A stretch of DNA of 33,718 nt, taken from Candidatus Poribacteria bacterium. GTDB lineage: Bacteria > Poribacteria > WGA-4E > UBA9662. The notes beneath the pieces were generated by a model. The model had not been told where the DNA came from and did not search any database. It worked only from the letters and a program-made list of their open reading frames with translations. This document shows, piece after piece, positions 17,729 to 28,176 of this stretch; position 1 is the first letter of the stretch, and every line of letters begins with the position of its first letter. Where the stretch lies: NCBI GenBank assembly GCA_012963885.1, contig DTUY01000082.1, positions 1-33,718 of the forward strand, given 5' to 3'. Both the position numbers and the translations under genes were made by a program.

Positions 17729-17914
17729 CTACCAGCTGGCTTTTCTGACACCAGGGATTTTTGCTGCTCTTGCAAGTAAGCGGAAACAAATTCGACACAA
17801 CTCAAATTTTTTAAGATACCCGCGCGACCGTCCACATTGACGACAACGATTATATTTTCGAACTCGAAATTTTGGTACTCTCTTTTGTCTTGCAACCTGA
17901 GCCTTAGTTGCCAA
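17729..17914 (-). CDS. rpsN: 30S ribosomal protein S14, zinc type
   Basis: The short 61-residue S14 type Z. Four cysteines form the zinc knuckle, CRQCGRS and CRICFRLLA (C24, C27, C40, C43). The start is TTG. AAGGAG stands 6-7 nt upstream, the clearest non-ATG start in the cluster, and gives [12 protein letters not shown]. The protein sits in the 30S head. Retention of the zinc site contrasts with rpmJ in the same cluster, which has lost its own. Confidence 0.96.
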   Translation of the reverse strand: MATKAQVARQKRVPKFRVRKYNRCRQCGRSRGYLKKFELCRICFRLLARAAKIPGVRKASW

Positions 17915-17954
17915 TTAGTTTCTCCTTAAATAATGGTTTTGTATGTTTTATCTT

Positions 17955-18503
17955 CTAGGCACGTTCTTGCAACGGCATCCCCATTAGATTCAGTAATTCA
18001 TAGGCTTCCTCATCCGTCTGTGCAGTCGTTACTATCGTTATGTTTAAACCTCTCACTTCACTGACTTTATCGTACTCAATTTCCGGAAAAATAATCTGTT
18101 CCTGAAGTCCCAGAGAGTAATTCCCACGACCGTCAAAGGAGTACGGAGATATACCACGAAAATCACGGATCTGTGGTATAACAACATTAGCAAGCTTATA
18201 AAAGAAACCATACATCCGATCCCTACGCAACGTAACGCGACACCCAATTGACATACCTTGCCTCAGCTTGAAGTTGGACACCGACTTTTTAGCTTGGGTG
18301 ATGACTGCGCGCTGACCAGCAATTAAACTCAACTCCTCGACCGCGTCTTCCAACAATTTCGGTGTTTGAATAGCCTCACCAACTCCGATGTTTAAACTTA
18401 CTTTTTCAAGCCGCGGGACTTGCATCACATTCTCATACCCAAAACGATTGATTAATGCAGGTGTAACTTCCTGCTGATATAGTAACCTTGCCGGATGATC
18501 CAT
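17955..18503 (-). CDS. rplE: 50S ribosomal protein L5
   Basis: The 182-residue L5 binds 5S rRNA in the central protuberance and forms bridge B1b to S13. Typical stretches are [34 protein letters not shown] and [20 protein letters not shown]. The C-terminal [20 protein letters not shown] is the conserved end. ATG at 18503 is 10 nt after the rplX stop, with AAGG about 8 nt upstream. Confidence 0.97.
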   Translation of the reverse strand: MDHPARLLYQQEVTPALINRFGYENVMQVPRLEKVSLNIGVGEAIQTPKLLEDAVEELSLIAGQRAVITQAKKSVSNFKLRQGMSIGCRVTLRRDRMYGFFYKLANVVIPQIRDFRGISPYSFDGRGNYSLGLQEQIIFPEIEYDKVSEVRGLNITIVTTAQTDEEAYELLNLMGMPLQERA

Positions 18504-18513
18504 TCAATATACC

Positions 18514-18870
18514 TTATGATGTACGTTCAACGCTTTCATTATCTACAACTGAGATTCTTTCTCGGAAAATCCTCTTTCTGCCGCCGACTTCTTTTTCCAC
18601 AACACGTTGTTTAGTCCGGACAGGCTTATCCGTCCTAGGACAAACCACCTTCAAATTTGATACGTGAACTGTGCCTTCTATCTCCACAACACCTCCCTGT
18701 TGTGTTTGTGGATCAGGCCGCGTGTGCTTTGTTATAAAATTAACACCTTCAACAATAGCACGCTCTTTTCCAACAAAAACCTGAAGGATTTCACCTTTTT
18801 TCCCCTTGTCCTTTCCACTTAAGACTAAAACATGATCTCCTATCTTAACGTGTAGTTTTCTCTGAGCCAC
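18514..18870 (-). CDS. rplX: 50S ribosomal protein L24
   Basis: A 118-residue L24, an early 50S assembly protein at the tunnel exit. The KOW motif is DHVLVLSGKDKGKKGEILQV (about 12-31), followed by VEGVNFITKHTRP. The start is GTG, with GGAGGG 4 nt upstream. The C-terminal tail (KRIFRERISVVDNESVERTS region) is somewhat longer than in E. coli (104 residues). Confidence 0.97.
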   Translation of the reverse strand: MAQRKLHVKIGDHVLVLSGKDKGKKGEILQVFVGKERAIVEGVNFITKHTRPDPQTQQGGVVEIEGTVHVSNLKVVCPRTDKPVRTKQRVVEKEVGGRKRIFRERISVVDNESVERTS

Positions 18871-18913
18871 AAGTCCCTCCTCAACGCGATACTAATCGAA
18901 ATACCGCAAAATT

Positions 18914-19282
18914 TCAAATAGCTTCCGGTGCTAAAGACACAATTCGAGTAAAATCCTTATCGCGCAATTCGCGAGCAACAGGCCCAAAGACGCGTGTCCC
19001 CAGAGGTTGATTTTGCGGATCGAGTATAACCGCCGCATTGTCATCAAACTTAATGTAAGACCCATCTGATCTACGATATTCTTTTGCTGTCCGTACAACA
19101 ACAGCACGAACAACACTCCCTTTCGGTACTTGACTGTTTGGGACAGCTTCTTTCACGCTAGCAACTATAATATCACCCACTCTGGCGTAACGCTTGCGAC
19201 TTCCACCAAGAACTTTGATGCACATAATCCGCTTAGCGCCAGAATTATCAGCAGAATCTAACATCGTATAAGTCTGAATCAT
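18914..19282 (-). CDS. rplN: 50S ribosomal protein L14
   Basis: The 122-residue L14, of standard length. It starts [20 protein letters not shown] and has the signature [20 protein letters not shown]. It lies at the subunit interface in bridges B5 and B8 and is the docking site of the silencing factor RsfS. It sits 34 nt after rpsQ in the normal gene order. Confidence 0.97.
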   Translation of the reverse strand: MIQTYTMLDSADNSGAKRIMCIKVLGGSRKRYARVGDIIVASVKEAVPNSQVPKGSVVRAVVVRTAKEYRRSDGSYIKFDDNAAVILDPQNQPLGTRVFGPVARELRDKDFTRIVSLAPEAI

Positions 19283-19316
19283 CTTAAAACTCTATAGCCA
19301 ATCTTAATATTGTATC

Positions 19317-19586
19317 TCATTCGACTTTTGAAACAATGCGCTGTAACCGCCATCTTTTCCGATGACTTAAAGGCTTGCTTTCAACAATTCGCACGACATC
19401 ACCAATCTGGCATTGATTACTCTCATCATGAGCCAAGACTTTTTTGGTTCGCCTTATGATTTTTTTATAAACAGGATGTTGGTAGGTGCGTTCCACGGCC
19501 ACTGTAATGCTTTTGTCCATTTTGTCACTTGTCACTGTACCTGTTCGAACTTTCCTATTACCCCTACGAGCATTGCTATCTGACAA
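19317..19586 (-). CDS. rpsQ: 30S ribosomal protein S17
   Basis: An 89-residue S17, an OB-fold primary 16S rRNA-binding protein. Conserved parts are GTVTSDKMDKSITVAVERTY, HPVYKKIIRRTKK and the CQIGDVVRIVESKPLSHRKR end. The start is TTG, with AAGGG about 9 nt upstream. No in-frame ATG precedes the conserved core. It is 11 nt after rpmC. Confidence 0.96.
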   Translation of the reverse strand: MSDSNARRGNRKVRTGTVTSDKMDKSITVAVERTYQHPVYKKIIRRTKKVLAHDESNQCQIGDVVRIVESKPLSHRKRWRLQRIVSKVE

Positions 19587-19597
19587 TTTAATTTCCC

Positions 19598-19798
19598 TTA
19601 TCTCTCAATTCCGAGGCTACGTTCACGTAGAATTGTCTTGGCACGAGCTACATTTCTACGCACTTTCTTTAATTGGGATGTATCATCAAGCTGACTGAGA
19701 ACATTCCGGAATTTTAAACTGAATAGCCCCTCCTCCAAATCATTTAAATCACTTTCCAGCTCTTCTGTTGGTTTAGCGCGCAATTCTGCTGTGTTCAT
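19598..19798 (-). CDS. rpmC: 50S ribosomal protein L29
   Basis: A 66-residue L29, the two-helix protein at the tunnel exit that contacts trigger factor and SRP. It starts MNTAELRAKPTEELESDLND and has the GLFSLKFRNVLSQLDDTSQL family segment with KKVRRNVARAKTILRER. Its ATG lies 3 nt after the rplP stop, so coupling is likely. Confidence 0.97.
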   Translation of the reverse strand: MNTAELRAKPTEELESDLNDLEEGLFSLKFRNVLSQLDDTSQLKKVRRNVARAKTILRERSLGIER

Positions 19799-19801
19799 TG
19801 C

Positions 19802-20224
19802 TTAACCTGCTTCCTCTGATGATCTAGTAACAAATTTGGTCTTGAAAGGCAACTTATGAGAGGCTAGACGCATTGCCTCCTTAGCCTCATCAAATGGAAT
19901 CCCACTTAATTCATACAAAATTCGTCCTGGTTTAATAACTGCTACCCAGTACTCAGGTGGTCCTTTACCACTCCCCATGCGCGTTTCCGCAGCTTTTTGT
20001 GTTATAGGCTTATGTGGGAAAATTTTAATCCAGACCTTTCCACCACGACGAACATAACGCGTCATCGCGACACGTGCCGATTCAATTTGGCGACTCGTCA
20101 TCCAACCAGATTCAAGGGCCTGCAAACCATACTCACCAAAATTAATCCTTGATCCTTTGACAGGTGCTCCACGTCGTCTGCCTTTTTGGATTTTACGATA
20201 TTTTGTACGCTTTGGCATCAGCAT
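19802..20224 (-). CDS. rplP: 50S ribosomal protein L16
   Basis: The 140-residue L16 organises the A-site and the 5S rRNA region. Conserved parts are [49 protein letters not shown] and the [17 protein letters not shown] loop. ATG at 20224 is preferred to the ATG two codons on because AAAGG is about 10 nt upstream and MLMPKR is the common bacterial start. rpmC follows after 3 nt. Confidence 0.97.
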   Translation of the reverse strand: MLMPKRTKYRKIQKGRRRGAPVKGSRINFGEYGLQALESGWMTSRQIESARVAMTRYVRRGGKVWIKIFPHKPITQKAAETRMGSGKGPPEYWVAVIKPGRILYELSGIPFDEAKEAMRLASHKLPFKTKFVTRSSEEAG

Positions 20225-20280
20225 AAGACTTTATCCTTTCTAAAGCGAACACTTAGGAACCATATAACTTGAGCCCAACA

Positions 20281-21030
20281 TTAATTCCCATCCTCTGGAT
20301 TCGACGCCCTGGCCCTACGCGGTCTGCGCCTTCGACTATCACCGGATGAAGGAAGCTGTGAAACGCGACTTGCTGAAGCATCTTCAGCAAATGGGTCTCC
20401 AATTATTTCTCCTTTAAAAATCCACGTTTTGATTCCAATCGTCCCGTAGGTTGTAGCAGCTTCAGCAAACCCATAATCGACGTCTGCACGCAAAGTATGT
20501 AGCGGCACACGACCTTGAATCGCAGACTCACTCCGAGCCATCTCGGCACCACCAAGACGACCACTAACGGCAATTTTAACGCCTTGGGCACCCGCTTTCA
20601 TTGAAGATTCAATAGTTTTCTTCATTGCTTGCCTAAAATTAGCACGGCGCAGAATCTGCATTGAAACCGCTTCGGCAACAAGTTGCGCATCAAGTTCTGG
20701 CCTCTTAATCTCCTCAACCTCAATCCGAACAGGTCTTCCGATAAGCTCTTCCAAATCAGATTGCAACTGCTCAGTCTCACTACCACGACGCCCAATCACA
20801 ATTCCGGGACGAGCAGTATGAATTCTAACAGTGCATGCGCCTGATCCGGATTCTTTCCTCTTGACTTCGGTTCGAGAAATCCCCGCACGGTAAAGCCTCT
20901 CTTTGATGAATTTCTGTAATGTCAGATCCTCATGAAGCCACTTGGCATAATCCTTTTTCTCATACCAAATCGAATCCCAAGTTTCAATAATTCCTAAACG
21001 TAATCCACGAGGATGGGTTTTTTGGCCCAC
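20281..21030 (-). CDS. rpsC: 30S ribosomal protein S3
   Basis: The 249-residue S3 sits at the mRNA entry pore. It starts GQKTHPRGLRLGI and includes the KH domain with VIGRRG (GRRG loop) near residues 74-80 and a C-terminal half ending GTIGIKTWIFKGE. A Ser/Arg-rich tail of about 35 residues follows (SSGDSRRRRPRRAR). The start is GTG, with AGGAGG 5 nt upstream. It is 99 nt from rplV, the longest gap in the spc/S10 part. That gap shows no clear promoter. Confidence 0.97.
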   Translation of the reverse strand: MGQKTHPRGLRLGIIETWDSIWYEKKDYAKWLHEDLTLQKFIKERLYRAGISRTEVKRKESGSGACTVRIHTARPGIVIGRRGSETEQLQSDLEELIGRPVRIEVEEIKRPELDAQLVAEAVSMQILRRANFRQAMKKTIESSMKAGAQGVKIAVSGRLGGAEMARSESAIQGRVPLHTLRADVDYGFAEAATTYGTIGIKTWIFKGEIIGDPFAEDASASRVSQLPSSGDSRRRRPRRARASNPEDGN

Positions 21031-21129
21031 AACAACCTCCTAAAATTCAAGTGCAATTTCTATAATTAGCATTAAAAAGCGATATCGAATAAAACCAAGG
21101 ATGAAATAACGAACATCTCATAAAGTCTT

Positions 21130-21477
21130 CTATTCTTCCTCCGACCATTCATCCACCACAATTTTGATGTGACATCTTCTTCGAAAGATTCGGTTGGCGA
21201 TACCTCTTGATCTAGGACGAATCCATTTGCGTGTTATCCCTTCATCCACAAAGATCATTTTAATGTACAACATTGTTCCATCAACGTCCGAGCTATCATC
21301 TAACATGTTTGCCACCGCAGAATTAATTAATTTCATGATAACTGGGGACGCCGCTTTGTGCACAAGTGACAATTGATCTAAGGCATCATCGACATATTCC
21401 CCACGAATCAGATCAGCAAGCAACCTAGCTTTACGAGGAGCAATCGGCACATTTCGAATACTGGCAACTGCTTCCAT
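21130..21477 (-). CDS. rplV: 50S ribosomal protein L22
   Basis: A 115-residue L22, whose beta-hairpin lines the peptide exit tunnel. Family features are ASIRNVPIAPRKARLLADLI, the VDEGITRKWIRPRSRGIANR hairpin, and a conserved HIKIVV strand at the end. I chose ATG at 21477 because AGAGGT lies 8 nt upstream. A TTG three codons earlier would be too close to it. The macrolide-relevant loop shows no insertion by eye. Confidence 0.97.
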   Translation of the reverse strand: MEAVASIRNVPIAPRKARLLADLIRGEYVDDALDQLSLVHKAASPVIMKLINSAVANMLDDSSDVDGTMLYIKMIFVDEGITRKWIRPRSRGIANRIFRRRCHIKIVVDEWSEEE

Positions 21478-21525
21478 GACACACAATACCTCTTATATTT
21501 ATAAAGCTCTATAACACTACTATGA

Positions 21526-21789
21526 CTATGAGGAACTGGAGTGAGACCTAAAAGTCCGGGTTGGTGAAAACTCACCCAGCTTGTGCCCCACCATATTTTC
21601 TGTGATGTAAATAGGAAAAAACTGCTTTCCATTATGGACTACAAACGTATGTCCAATAAAAATTGGGGTAATCATTGATCGACGAGACCAAGTCTTAATC
21701 GCACGTTTGCTTCCAGACTGATCCATTTGCTCTATCTTCTTTAGTAGCTTGGGATCAACATAAGGCCCCTTCTTGAGCGAACGAGACAT
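21526..21789 (-). CDS. rpsS: 30S ribosomal protein S19
   Basis: The 87-residue S19 of the 30S head, in bridge B1a with L5 and S13. It starts [20 protein letters not shown] and carries the signature [20 protein letters not shown] and [17 protein letters not shown]. The length is close to the usual 88-93. It lies 61 nt after rplB. Confidence 0.97.
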   Translation of the reverse strand: MSRSLKKGPYVDPKLLKKIEQMDQSGSKRAIKTWSRRSMITPIFIGHTFVVHNGKQFFPIYITENMVGHKLGEFSPTRTFRSHSSSS

Positions 21790-21850
21790 AGCTTCCTTTC
21801 AATTTTGACATAAAACTCAACACCTACACTCCAACAAAGAGATGGAGCGA

Positions 21851-22666
21851 TCAACTTGTAATTAACCGGCTTGATTTCTTCTTCGGATTTCGAGTTTTAT
21901 ATCCCTTAGTTGGCACTCCCCAAGGAGTACAGGGATGCCTTCCACCAGAACTTTTCCCTTCACCGCCACCGTGTGGGTGATCAACTGGATTCATGGCAAC
22001 TCCTCGAACTTTGGGGCGACGTCCAAGCCAACGGGATCTACCAGCCTTACCAATTGTCACACTCCCGTGATCAGCATTTCCAACTTGGCCTATAGTACCA
22101 AAGCAAGCCCCCAATATCAACCGCACCTCGCCAGAAGGCAACTTAACTCTCACATATTTTCCTTCACGATCAAGAAGCTGAGCAGATTCCCCAGCACTTC
22201 GAACAAGTTGCCCTCCTTTACCAGGAACCATCTCAATATTGTGAATGAAAGTCCCCGGCGGGATGCTTGAGAGTGGTAAGGCATTTCCAACCCTAATCTC
22301 AGCTTCGGAACCGGAACTTAATGTGTCTCCTACCTGAATTCCCAATGGTGCAATGATGTAACGTTTTTCGCCATCAGTATAATGTAGAAGAGCAATATGA
22401 GCAGATCGGTTCGGATCATATTCGATTGAGGCTACTTTAGCAAAAACACCGTGCTTATCACGCTTAAAATCAACAATTCGGTATCTCCGCTTATGTCCCC
22501 CACCACGCCTACGAACGGTGATTCTTCCCAAAGAATTTCGACCGGCTCTCTTTTTATTTCCTCTAGTCAGCGACTTTTCCGGACTCCAACGTGTCAATTC
22601 GGCAAAGTCGCTACCTGTCATTGTCCGCCGACTCGGAGTCGTGGGTTTGTATGTTTTAGTTGCCAC
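21851..22666 (-). CDS. rplB: 50S ribosomal protein L2
   Basis: The 271-residue L2 is needed for subunit joining and lies close to the peptidyl transferase centre. Family marks are [40 protein letters not shown] and [18 protein letters not shown], including the conserved His (HPHGGG). The start is GTG, with AAGGTGG about 10 nt upstream. It follows rplW by 48 nt. Confidence 0.97.
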   Translation of the reverse strand: MATKTYKPTTPSRRTMTGSDFAELTRWSPEKSLTRGNKKRAGRNSLGRITVRRRGGGHKRRYRIVDFKRDKHGVFAKVASIEYDPNRSAHIALLHYTDGEKRYIIAPLGIQVGDTLSSGSEAEIRVGNALPLSSIPPGTFIHNIEMVPGKGGQLVRSAGESAQLLDREGKYVRVKLPSGEVRLILGACFGTIGQVGNADHGSVTIGKAGRSRWLGRRPKVRGVAMNPVDHPHGGGEGKSSGGRHPCTPWGVPTKGYKTRNPKKKSSRLITS

Positions 22667-22714
22667 CTGATTATTTCCACCTTATATTATAATCTTTATG
22701 GATGCATTCCACAG

Positions 22715-23014
22715 CTAAATACTTTCAAAGAGTTGAATGTCAATTCCTGCCTCAACGGTAATAATAGCTTTCTTAATATCCGGCCGCCTGCCACGATTAG
22801 ATCGCATTAATTGACCTTTTGTTTTGCCGTGAACAAGTACGGTATTTACCTTCAGAATTTTCCCCTTAATATCAAAAAGACCTTCGGCCGCCTGACGAAT
22901 GTCGGACTTGGTTGCATTCCGATCAACAATTAAAGTGAATTTGTTTTCCTCACGTAGGTTTGTCGTTTTTTCTGTTATCAAAGGCTTTTTAATCACCTGA
23001 TATGGCGTTTTCAT
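22715..23014 (-). CDS. rplW: 50S ribosomal protein L23
   Basis: A 99-residue L23, the docking site for trigger factor and SRP at the tunnel exit. It reads VIKKPLITEKTTNLREENKF, then VDRNATKSDIRQAAEGLFDI, and the MRSNRGRRPDIKKAI loop before a C-terminal strand. The length and the S10-operon position between rplD and rplB are standard. Confidence 0.96.
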   Translation of the reverse strand: MKTPYQVIKKPLITEKTTNLREENKFTLIVDRNATKSDIRQAAEGLFDIKGKILKVNTVLVHGKTKGQLMRSNRGRRPDIKKAIITVEAGIDIQLFESI

Positions 23015-23043
23015 GAAAATCCTTAGATTCTTTTTTCAAACTG

Positions 23044-23670
23044 CTAGTTAGTGTATTTCTTCTCCAGTTTATTCACAGCACTCTCTGTCATAACGATATT
23101 ATCGTGCCAGAGTATTCCGTAGGCATTCAGCAAGTCCCAAGTACAGCTATTCACTCCACGAATATTTCGAGCAGAAAGATAAATATTTGGATCGTAATCA
23201 TCCAAAACAATGAGTGTCTTTCCTTTCAAGCCAAGTAAATCCAAAAATTGAACCAACTCCTGTGTCTTAGGCACCTCCATACTGAAATCTTGAACTAATC
23301 GACAATATTCATTTTGAAAGACATCAGCCAACACAGACTTCATACCTAAACGGCGAACTTTTTTTGGCAAATTAATACGAAAACTCCGTGGCCTGGGCCC
23401 AAATGCCACGCCACCACCAACACGAATAGGTGATTTAGCGTCTCCAACTCGCGCTCTACCAGTTCCTTTTTGGCGATACAATTTCCTGCCACTTCCCTTG
23501 ACCTCACTTCGTGTTTTGGCCAAAGCGGTACCTCGGCGTTGATTCGCTAAATAGGCAACCACGCACTTATGAACGACTGACTCATTGATCGGCGCATTGG
23601 CAAACTCCTCACGCAACTCTTTCTGAGAAACGACGCTGCCTGATCTGTCATATACATCTAATTTTGGCAT
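23044..23670 (-). CDS. rplD: 50S ribosomal protein L4
   Basis: The 208-residue L4 has an extended loop that reaches the exit tunnel constriction. The loop region [20 protein letters not shown] is conserved, as is [14 protein letters not shown] chose the ATG at 23670 ([11 protein letters not shown]). A GTG two codons upstream is also near the AAGGA site, so the start could be 23676. In E. coli L4 autoregulates S10-operon attenuation; no matching leader is seen upstream of rpsJ. Confidence 0.96.
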   Translation of the reverse strand: MPKLDVYDRSGSVVSQKELREEFANAPINESVVHKCVVAYLANQRRGTALAKTRSEVKGSGRKLYRQKGTGRARVGDAKSPIRVGGGVAFGPRPRSFRINLPKKVRRLGMKSVLADVFQNEYCRLVQDFSMEVPKTQELVQFLDLLGLKGKTLIVLDDYDPNIYLSARNIRGVNSCTWDLLNAYGILWHDNIVMTESAVNKLEKKYTN

Positions 23671-23708
23671 AAACACATTAATCCTTCAGAGACACCTTCA
23701 CAAAACTA

Positions 23709-24347
23709 TTAAACTACAGATTTAACGGCTCTTCGAATAACCAGTAAGCCATTTCGGCTTCCAGGAACAGCACCTTTTACAAGCAAAAGGTTGCGTTCCG
23801 GATCAGCTTTAACGACCTGCAAATTTTGGACCGTCGCTTTTTTATTCCCCATACGGCCAGGCATTTTCTGCCCTTTGAAGACTCGAGACGGTTGTGCGCT
23901 TTGACCTATAGATCCCGGTCGTCGGTGATCTTGTTCGCCACCATGACTCTTCCTGCCACCAGCAAACCCCCAGCGTTTTACAACCCCAGCGAATCCTTTC
24001 CCTTTCGAGACTCCTGTAACATCCACCAAATCCCCCACCGAAAAAGTGCTTGAATCGATAGCAGAACCAACAGAAATATCATCAGGCACATCCACCCGCA
24101 ACTCCTTTAAATAACGTTTGGGTTCAACATTAGCTTTTTCGAAATGCCCCAGCTTCGGCTTATTGAATTTGCTATCCTTCCGATCGAAGAAACCAATCTG
24201 AGCAGCATTATAACCATCCCGCTCAGTTGTCTTAATCTGTACAACGGTGCAAGGTCCTGCCTCAATCACAGTTACTGGTATCGCTTCTCCTGACTCATCG
24301 AAGACTTGAGTCATCCCAACTTTTCTGCCGAGTATTCCATTAATCAT
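23709..24347 (-). CDS. rplC: 50S ribosomal protein L3
   Basis: A 212-residue L3, an assembly initiator close to the peptidyl transferase centre. It starts MINGILGRKVGMTQVFDESG and has the central GVSKGKGFAGVVKRWGFAGG and the RRPGSIGQ and RVFKGQKMPGRMG stretches. The Gln in SIGQSAQPSRVF lies in the region methylated by PrmB in E. coli. It is 28 nt after rpsJ. Confidence 0.97.
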   Translation of the reverse strand: MINGILGRKVGMTQVFDESGEAIPVTVIEAGPCTVVQIKTTERDGYNAAQIGFFDRKDSKFNKPKLGHFEKANVEPKRYLKELRVDVPDDISVGSAIDSSTFSVGDLVDVTGVSKGKGFAGVVKRWGFAGGRKSHGGEQDHRRPGSIGQSAQPSRVFKGQKMPGRMGNKKATVQNLQVVKADPERNLLLVKGAVPGSRNGLLVIRRAVKSVV

Positions 24348-24375
24348 AATTTTCTATACCCATTAAATACGAGGA

Positions 24376-24687
24376 TTAAAAAGTTGTGATTTGCACATCA
24401 ACGCCTGAGGGCAGGTCAAGCCGCATTAAGGCATCAACTGTCTTAGGGGTAATCTCCAAAATGTCAATCAAACGAACATGAGTTCGCATTTCAAACTGTT
24501 CGCGCGCCTTCTTGTTGACAAATGTTGCTTTCTGAACAGTCCACACATTTTTTCTCGTTGGAATCGGAATCGGACCAGCAACAACTGCACCGCTTTGCTT
24601 GGCTGTCTCCACAATCACCGAAGTAGACTTGTCCAGCAAACGATGATCAAACGCCTTTAAACGGATTCGAATTTTCTGACTATCCAC
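24376..24687 (-). CDS. rpsJ: 30S ribosomal protein S10
   Basis: The 103-residue S10 sits in the 30S head and, as NusE, in antitermination complexes. It shows [36 protein letters not shown] and [20 protein letters not shown] place the start at GTG 24687 (giving MDSQKIRIR), since GAGGGG is 4 nt upstream and it matches the usual N-terminus. A TTG four codons earlier has no binding site. It is separated from tuf by about 110 nt with no strong promoter visible. Confidence 0.96.
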   Translation of the reverse strand: MDSQKIRIRLKAFDHRLLDKSTSVIVETAKQSGAVVAGPIPIPTRKNVWTVQKATFVNKKAREQFEMRTHVRLIDILEITPKTVDALMRLDLPSGVDVQITTF

Positions 24688-24797
24688 TACGCCCCTCAAA
24701 CTGGCACATAAAACCAGAACCTACTGTTAAGAATTTACATACTTTAATTTTTTCGCACAATTCAACTGAGACCTTAATCTGTGCAAAAACAGATGAA

Positions 24798-25997
24798 CTA
24801 TTCTGTAATTTTAGATACAACTCCAGCACCTACCGTATGACCACCTTCACGAATGGCAAAACGGAGTCCCTCTTCCATCGCAATCGGCTTTGTAAGTTCA
24901 ACAGTAATCTGAATATTATCGCCTGGCATCACCATCTCGACACCTTCTGGTAGATGCATCTGACCCGTTACATCTGTCGTACGGAAATAAAATTGCGGTC
25001 GATACCCAGTAAAGAAAGGTGTCCAGCGTCCACCTTCTTCTTTACTTAGGATATACGCTTCAGCTTCGAATTTGGTATGAGGGTTAACTGACCCTGGCGC
25101 AGCGAGAACCTGCCCTCTCTCAACCGAATCGCGGTCGACTCCACGCAACAACGCCCCAATGTTATCACCCGCTTCCCCGCTATCAAGGAGTTTTCGGAAC
25201 ATTTCTACTCCGGTACAAACAGTCTCTTCTGTCTCTCGCAGTCCGATAATGTGTATTGGATCTCCAACATTAACTCTACCTCTTTCAACACGCCCTGTAA
25301 CCACAGTACCACGACCAGAGATAGTAAATATATCCTCAATTGGCATCAAGAAAGGCAAATCAACATCTCTTTCAGGTTGCGGTATGAACTCATCAACAGC
25401 CTTCATCAATTCGACAATTGACTGAGAAGCCTCATTAGATGGATCCCCGTTGGACTCCAAGGCCTGTAAGGCAGATCCAATGACAACTGGAATATCATCG
25501 CCAGGAAAGTCATACTCATCAAGTAGCTCACGTACTTCCATTTCAACGAGTTCAAGCAACTCCTCATCATCAACCATGTCTGCTTTATTGAGGTAAACAA
25601 CAATATGTGGTACGTTCACCTGCCGTGCTAACAAGACATGCTCCCGCGTTTGTGGCATCGGACCGTCAGCAGCAGAAACGACAAGAATCGCACCATCCAT
25701 CTGAGCCGCCCCTGTAATCATATTTTTGATGTAGTCTGCGTGTCCCGGACAGTCAACGTGAGCATAGTGACGATTCTCAGTTTCATATTCAACGTGAGCC
25801 GTATTGATAGTAATCCCACGTTCTTTCTCTTCCGGAGCAGCATCAATTTCTTCGTAAGTTTTCACATAGTTTGATTCACCCAGATTTGACATGACCATAG
25901 TAATAGCTGCCGTCAGCGTAGTCTTTCCATGATCTACATGACCAATAGTACCCACATTTGCGTGAGGTTTCGTTCTTTGAAACTTCTCTCTTGCCAT
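24798..25997 (-). CDS. tuf: Translation elongation factor Tu
   Basis: The 399-residue EF-Tu delivers aminoacyl-tRNA to the ribosome. GTPase motifs are GHVDHGKT (19-26), the switch I ERGITI, DCPGH (82-86, with catalytic His86), NKAD (near 138) and GSAL. Domains 2 and 3 follow, with [13 protein letters not shown] and [14 protein letters not shown] 7-8 residue insert ([13 protein letters not shown] region) after GSAL resembles that of many bacteria. It follows fusA by 28 nt. Only one tuf copy lies in the window. Confidence 0.98.
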   Translation of the reverse strand: MAREKFQRTKPHANVGTIGHVDHGKTTLTAAITMVMSNLGESNYVKTYEEIDAAPEEKERGITINTAHVEYETENRHYAHVDCPGHADYIKNMITGAAQMDGAILVVSAADGPMPQTREHVLLARQVNVPHIVVYLNKADMVDDEELLELVEMEVRELLDEYDFPGDDIPVVIGSALQALESNGDPSNEASQSIVELMKAVDEFIPQPERDVDLPFLMPIEDIFTISGRGTVVTGRVERGRVNVGDPIHIIGLRETEETVCTGVEMFRKLLDSGEAGDNIGALLRGVDRDSVERGQVLAAPGSVNPHTKFEAEAYILSKEEGGRWTPFFTGYRPQFYFRTTDVTGQMHLPEGVEMVMPGDNIQITVELTKPIAMEEGLRFAIREGGHTVGAGVVSKITE

Positions 25998-26025
25998 TCA
26001 ACACTCCTTAACAATTCAAATTAGT

Positions 26026-28176
26026 CTAGGTTACCGGTTTGTTACCTTCTGCACCAGTTTTCACAGAGACGACTTCTTCAAAAATACTCTGAGGGACAAA
26101 ACTATAGTGTGAGAATTCCATCGAATGTGTCGACCTCCCCTGAGTTAATGACCGAAGAGTTTTTACATACCCAAATGTCTCTGACAATGGAACATAAGCC
26201 TTGACAACCTGAACATGAGATTTGCTTCTCACTTCGGTATCAAGGATTTGTGAACGACGAGAATTTAAATCGCCTATTACCTTACCTAAGTAGTCATCTG
26301 GAACAATTACTTCCACCTTCATTATGGGTTCAAGTAATATTGGATTGGCCTTCTTAACTGCTTCCTTGAAAGCCATAGACCCAACAACTGAAAACGCCAT
26401 CTCCGATGAATCCACTGGATGATACGACCCGTCAAATAATCGCACGCCGACATCAACAATAGGATACCCGGCAAGTACCCCCATACCCATTGCACTCTCA
26501 ATTCCCTTCTTGATAGCAGGTATATATTCCGAAGGAATGATGCCACCCTTAATTTCATTGACAAACTCAAATCCAGCACCTTTTCCAATCGGATAAACCT
26601 CGATGCAAACATGACCATACTGACCATGTCCACCTGTCTGACGAACATACCTTTTATCAACTATAGCGTGAAGACTCACTGTCTCCCGATAGGCGACCTG
26701 TGGAGGCCCAAAATTGGAAGAAACTTTAAATTCGCGAGAAAGCCGATCCATAATGATTTCTAAATGAAGTTCCCCCATGCCTGAAAGCAATATCTGATTT
26801 GTTTCAGGATCCTGATGGACTCTGAAAGTAGGATCTTCCTCTGCTAATCTGGCCAAAGCGGTATTCATCTTATCAATATCAGATGTTGTTTCTGGTTCAA
26901 TTGCAATAGAAATAACAGGCTCAGGAAAGTCCATGGATTCCAGAATAATCGGTGCATTCATCTGACAGATCGTATCGCCTGTCGTAATATCCTGCATACC
27001 AATTGCGGCAACGATGTCGCCGGCATAGACCACCTCTCTGTCTTCCCGCCTGTTGGCATGCATCTGTACCAGTCGGTTGACTCTCTCAACCTTACGAGTA
27101 GAGCTATTATAGACTTTTGTACCCTTAGCCAACACTCCAGAGTAAACACGGAAAAAGGTAAGTTTCCCAACGTGTTGATCTGTCATAATCTTAAAGGCCA
27201 AGGCAGAAAACGGTTGGCTGTCATCCGGCAGGCGCTCTTCTATTACATCTGTTTGAGGGTTTACTCCTGTGACAGCCGCGACTTCACGAGGATTCGGTAA
27301 ATAAGAAACAATTGAATCCAAGATTGGCTGGATACCTTTATTTTTTAACGCTGCCCCGCACAAAACCGGTACAACATCACCAGCAATCGTTGCATTCCTG
27401 AGACCATCATTCACATTCTGTTCACTAATTTCCTCATCATCCAAATATTTCACCAAAAGATCGTCATCCCAATCAGCGATTAACGCCAACATCCGGCTAC
27501 GATACTCATCAACCACGTCCCTCATATCATCTGGAATCGGCACTTCATGTACTTCCATGCCAAGATCATGATCTTCCCACCTCAAGGCCCTCATCTTAAC
27601 AAGATCTACGATACCATTAAAATTTTCGGCAGAACCAATTGGGATCTGAATCGGTATCGGTTGAGCTCCAAGCCGTTCAATCATCATCTCAACAGTGCGA
27701 AAGAAATCGGCTCCGGTACGGTCCATCTTGTTTATAAACGCAATCCGAGGAACATTATACTTATCAGCCTGACGCCAAACAGTTTCAGACTGAGGCTCAA
27801 CACCACCAACAGCACAAAAGACAGCCACAGCACCATCTAGCACACGAAGAGATCTCTCAACCTCGGCAGTAAAATCAATATGGCCTGGAGTGTCAATAAC
27901 ATTAATGCGATGATCCATCCATTGACAGGTGGTAGTTGCCGCAGTAATCGTAATACCGCGTTCTTGCTCCTGTTCCATCCAGTCCATTGTTGCCGCGCCA
28001 TCATGTACTTCACCGACCCTATGCACACGACCTGTGTAGTACAAGACTCGCTCTGTCACAGTCGTCTTACCAGCGTCAATGTGTGCCATGATACCGATAT
28101 TCCTTGTCTCTTCCGGTGAGAAGCGGCACTCGCCTGCAGCTTTTCTTCTTTCCAATTTTGCGGAACTAGATCGCAT
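26026..28176 (-). CDS. fusA: Translation elongation factor G
   Basis: The 716-residue translocase EF-G. GTPase motifs are AHIDAGKT (31-38), [14 protein letters not shown] and [10 protein letters not shown], followed by domains II-V with [23 protein letters not shown] and the tip loop region ending [16 protein letters not shown]. The N-terminal lead before RNIGI is about 24 residues, longer than the roughly 10 of E. coli. The start codon lies in a perfect 22-bp tandem duplication (28170-28213), so an extra ATG and binding site stand 22 nt upstream in another frame. The sequence is of the main EF-G1 type. Confidence 0.97.
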   Translation of the reverse strand: MRSSSAKLERRKAAGECRFSPEETRNIGIMAHIDAGKTTVTERVLYYTGRVHRVGEVHDGAATMDWMEQEQERGITITAATTTCQWMDHRINVIDTPGHIDFTAEVERSLRVLDGAVAVFCAVGGVEPQSETVWRQADKYNVPRIAFINKMDRTGADFFRTVEMMIERLGAQPIPIQIPIGSAENFNGIVDLVKMRALRWEDHDLGMEVHEVPIPDDMRDVVDEYRSRMLALIADWDDDLLVKYLDDEEISEQNVNDGLRNATIAGDVVPVLCGAALKNKGIQPILDSIVSYLPNPREVAAVTGVNPQTDVIEERLPDDSQPFSALAFKIMTDQHVGKLTFFRVYSGVLAKGTKVYNSSTRKVERVNRLVQMHANRREDREVVYAGDIVAAIGMQDITTGDTICQMNAPIILESMDFPEPVISIAIEPETTSDIDKMNTALARLAEEDPTFRVHQDPETNQILLSGMGELHLEIIMDRLSREFKVSSNFGPPQVAYRETVSLHAIVDKRYVRQTGGHGQYGHVCIEVYPIGKGAGFEFVNEIKGGIIPSEYIPAIKKGIESAMGMGVLAGYPIVDVGVRLFDGSYHPVDSSEMAFSVVGSMAFKEAVKKANPILLEPIMKVEVIVPDDYLGKVIGDLNSRRSQILDTEVRSKSHVQVVKAYVPLSETFGYVKTLRSLTQGRSTHSMEFSHYSFVPQSIFEEVVSVKTGAEGNKPVT

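Noticed and set aside
24777-24794. Hairpin ATCTGT/ACAGAT just after tuf
   Set aside because: Only six pairs with no T-tract on the minus strand downstream; too weak to call a terminator between tuf and rpsJ.
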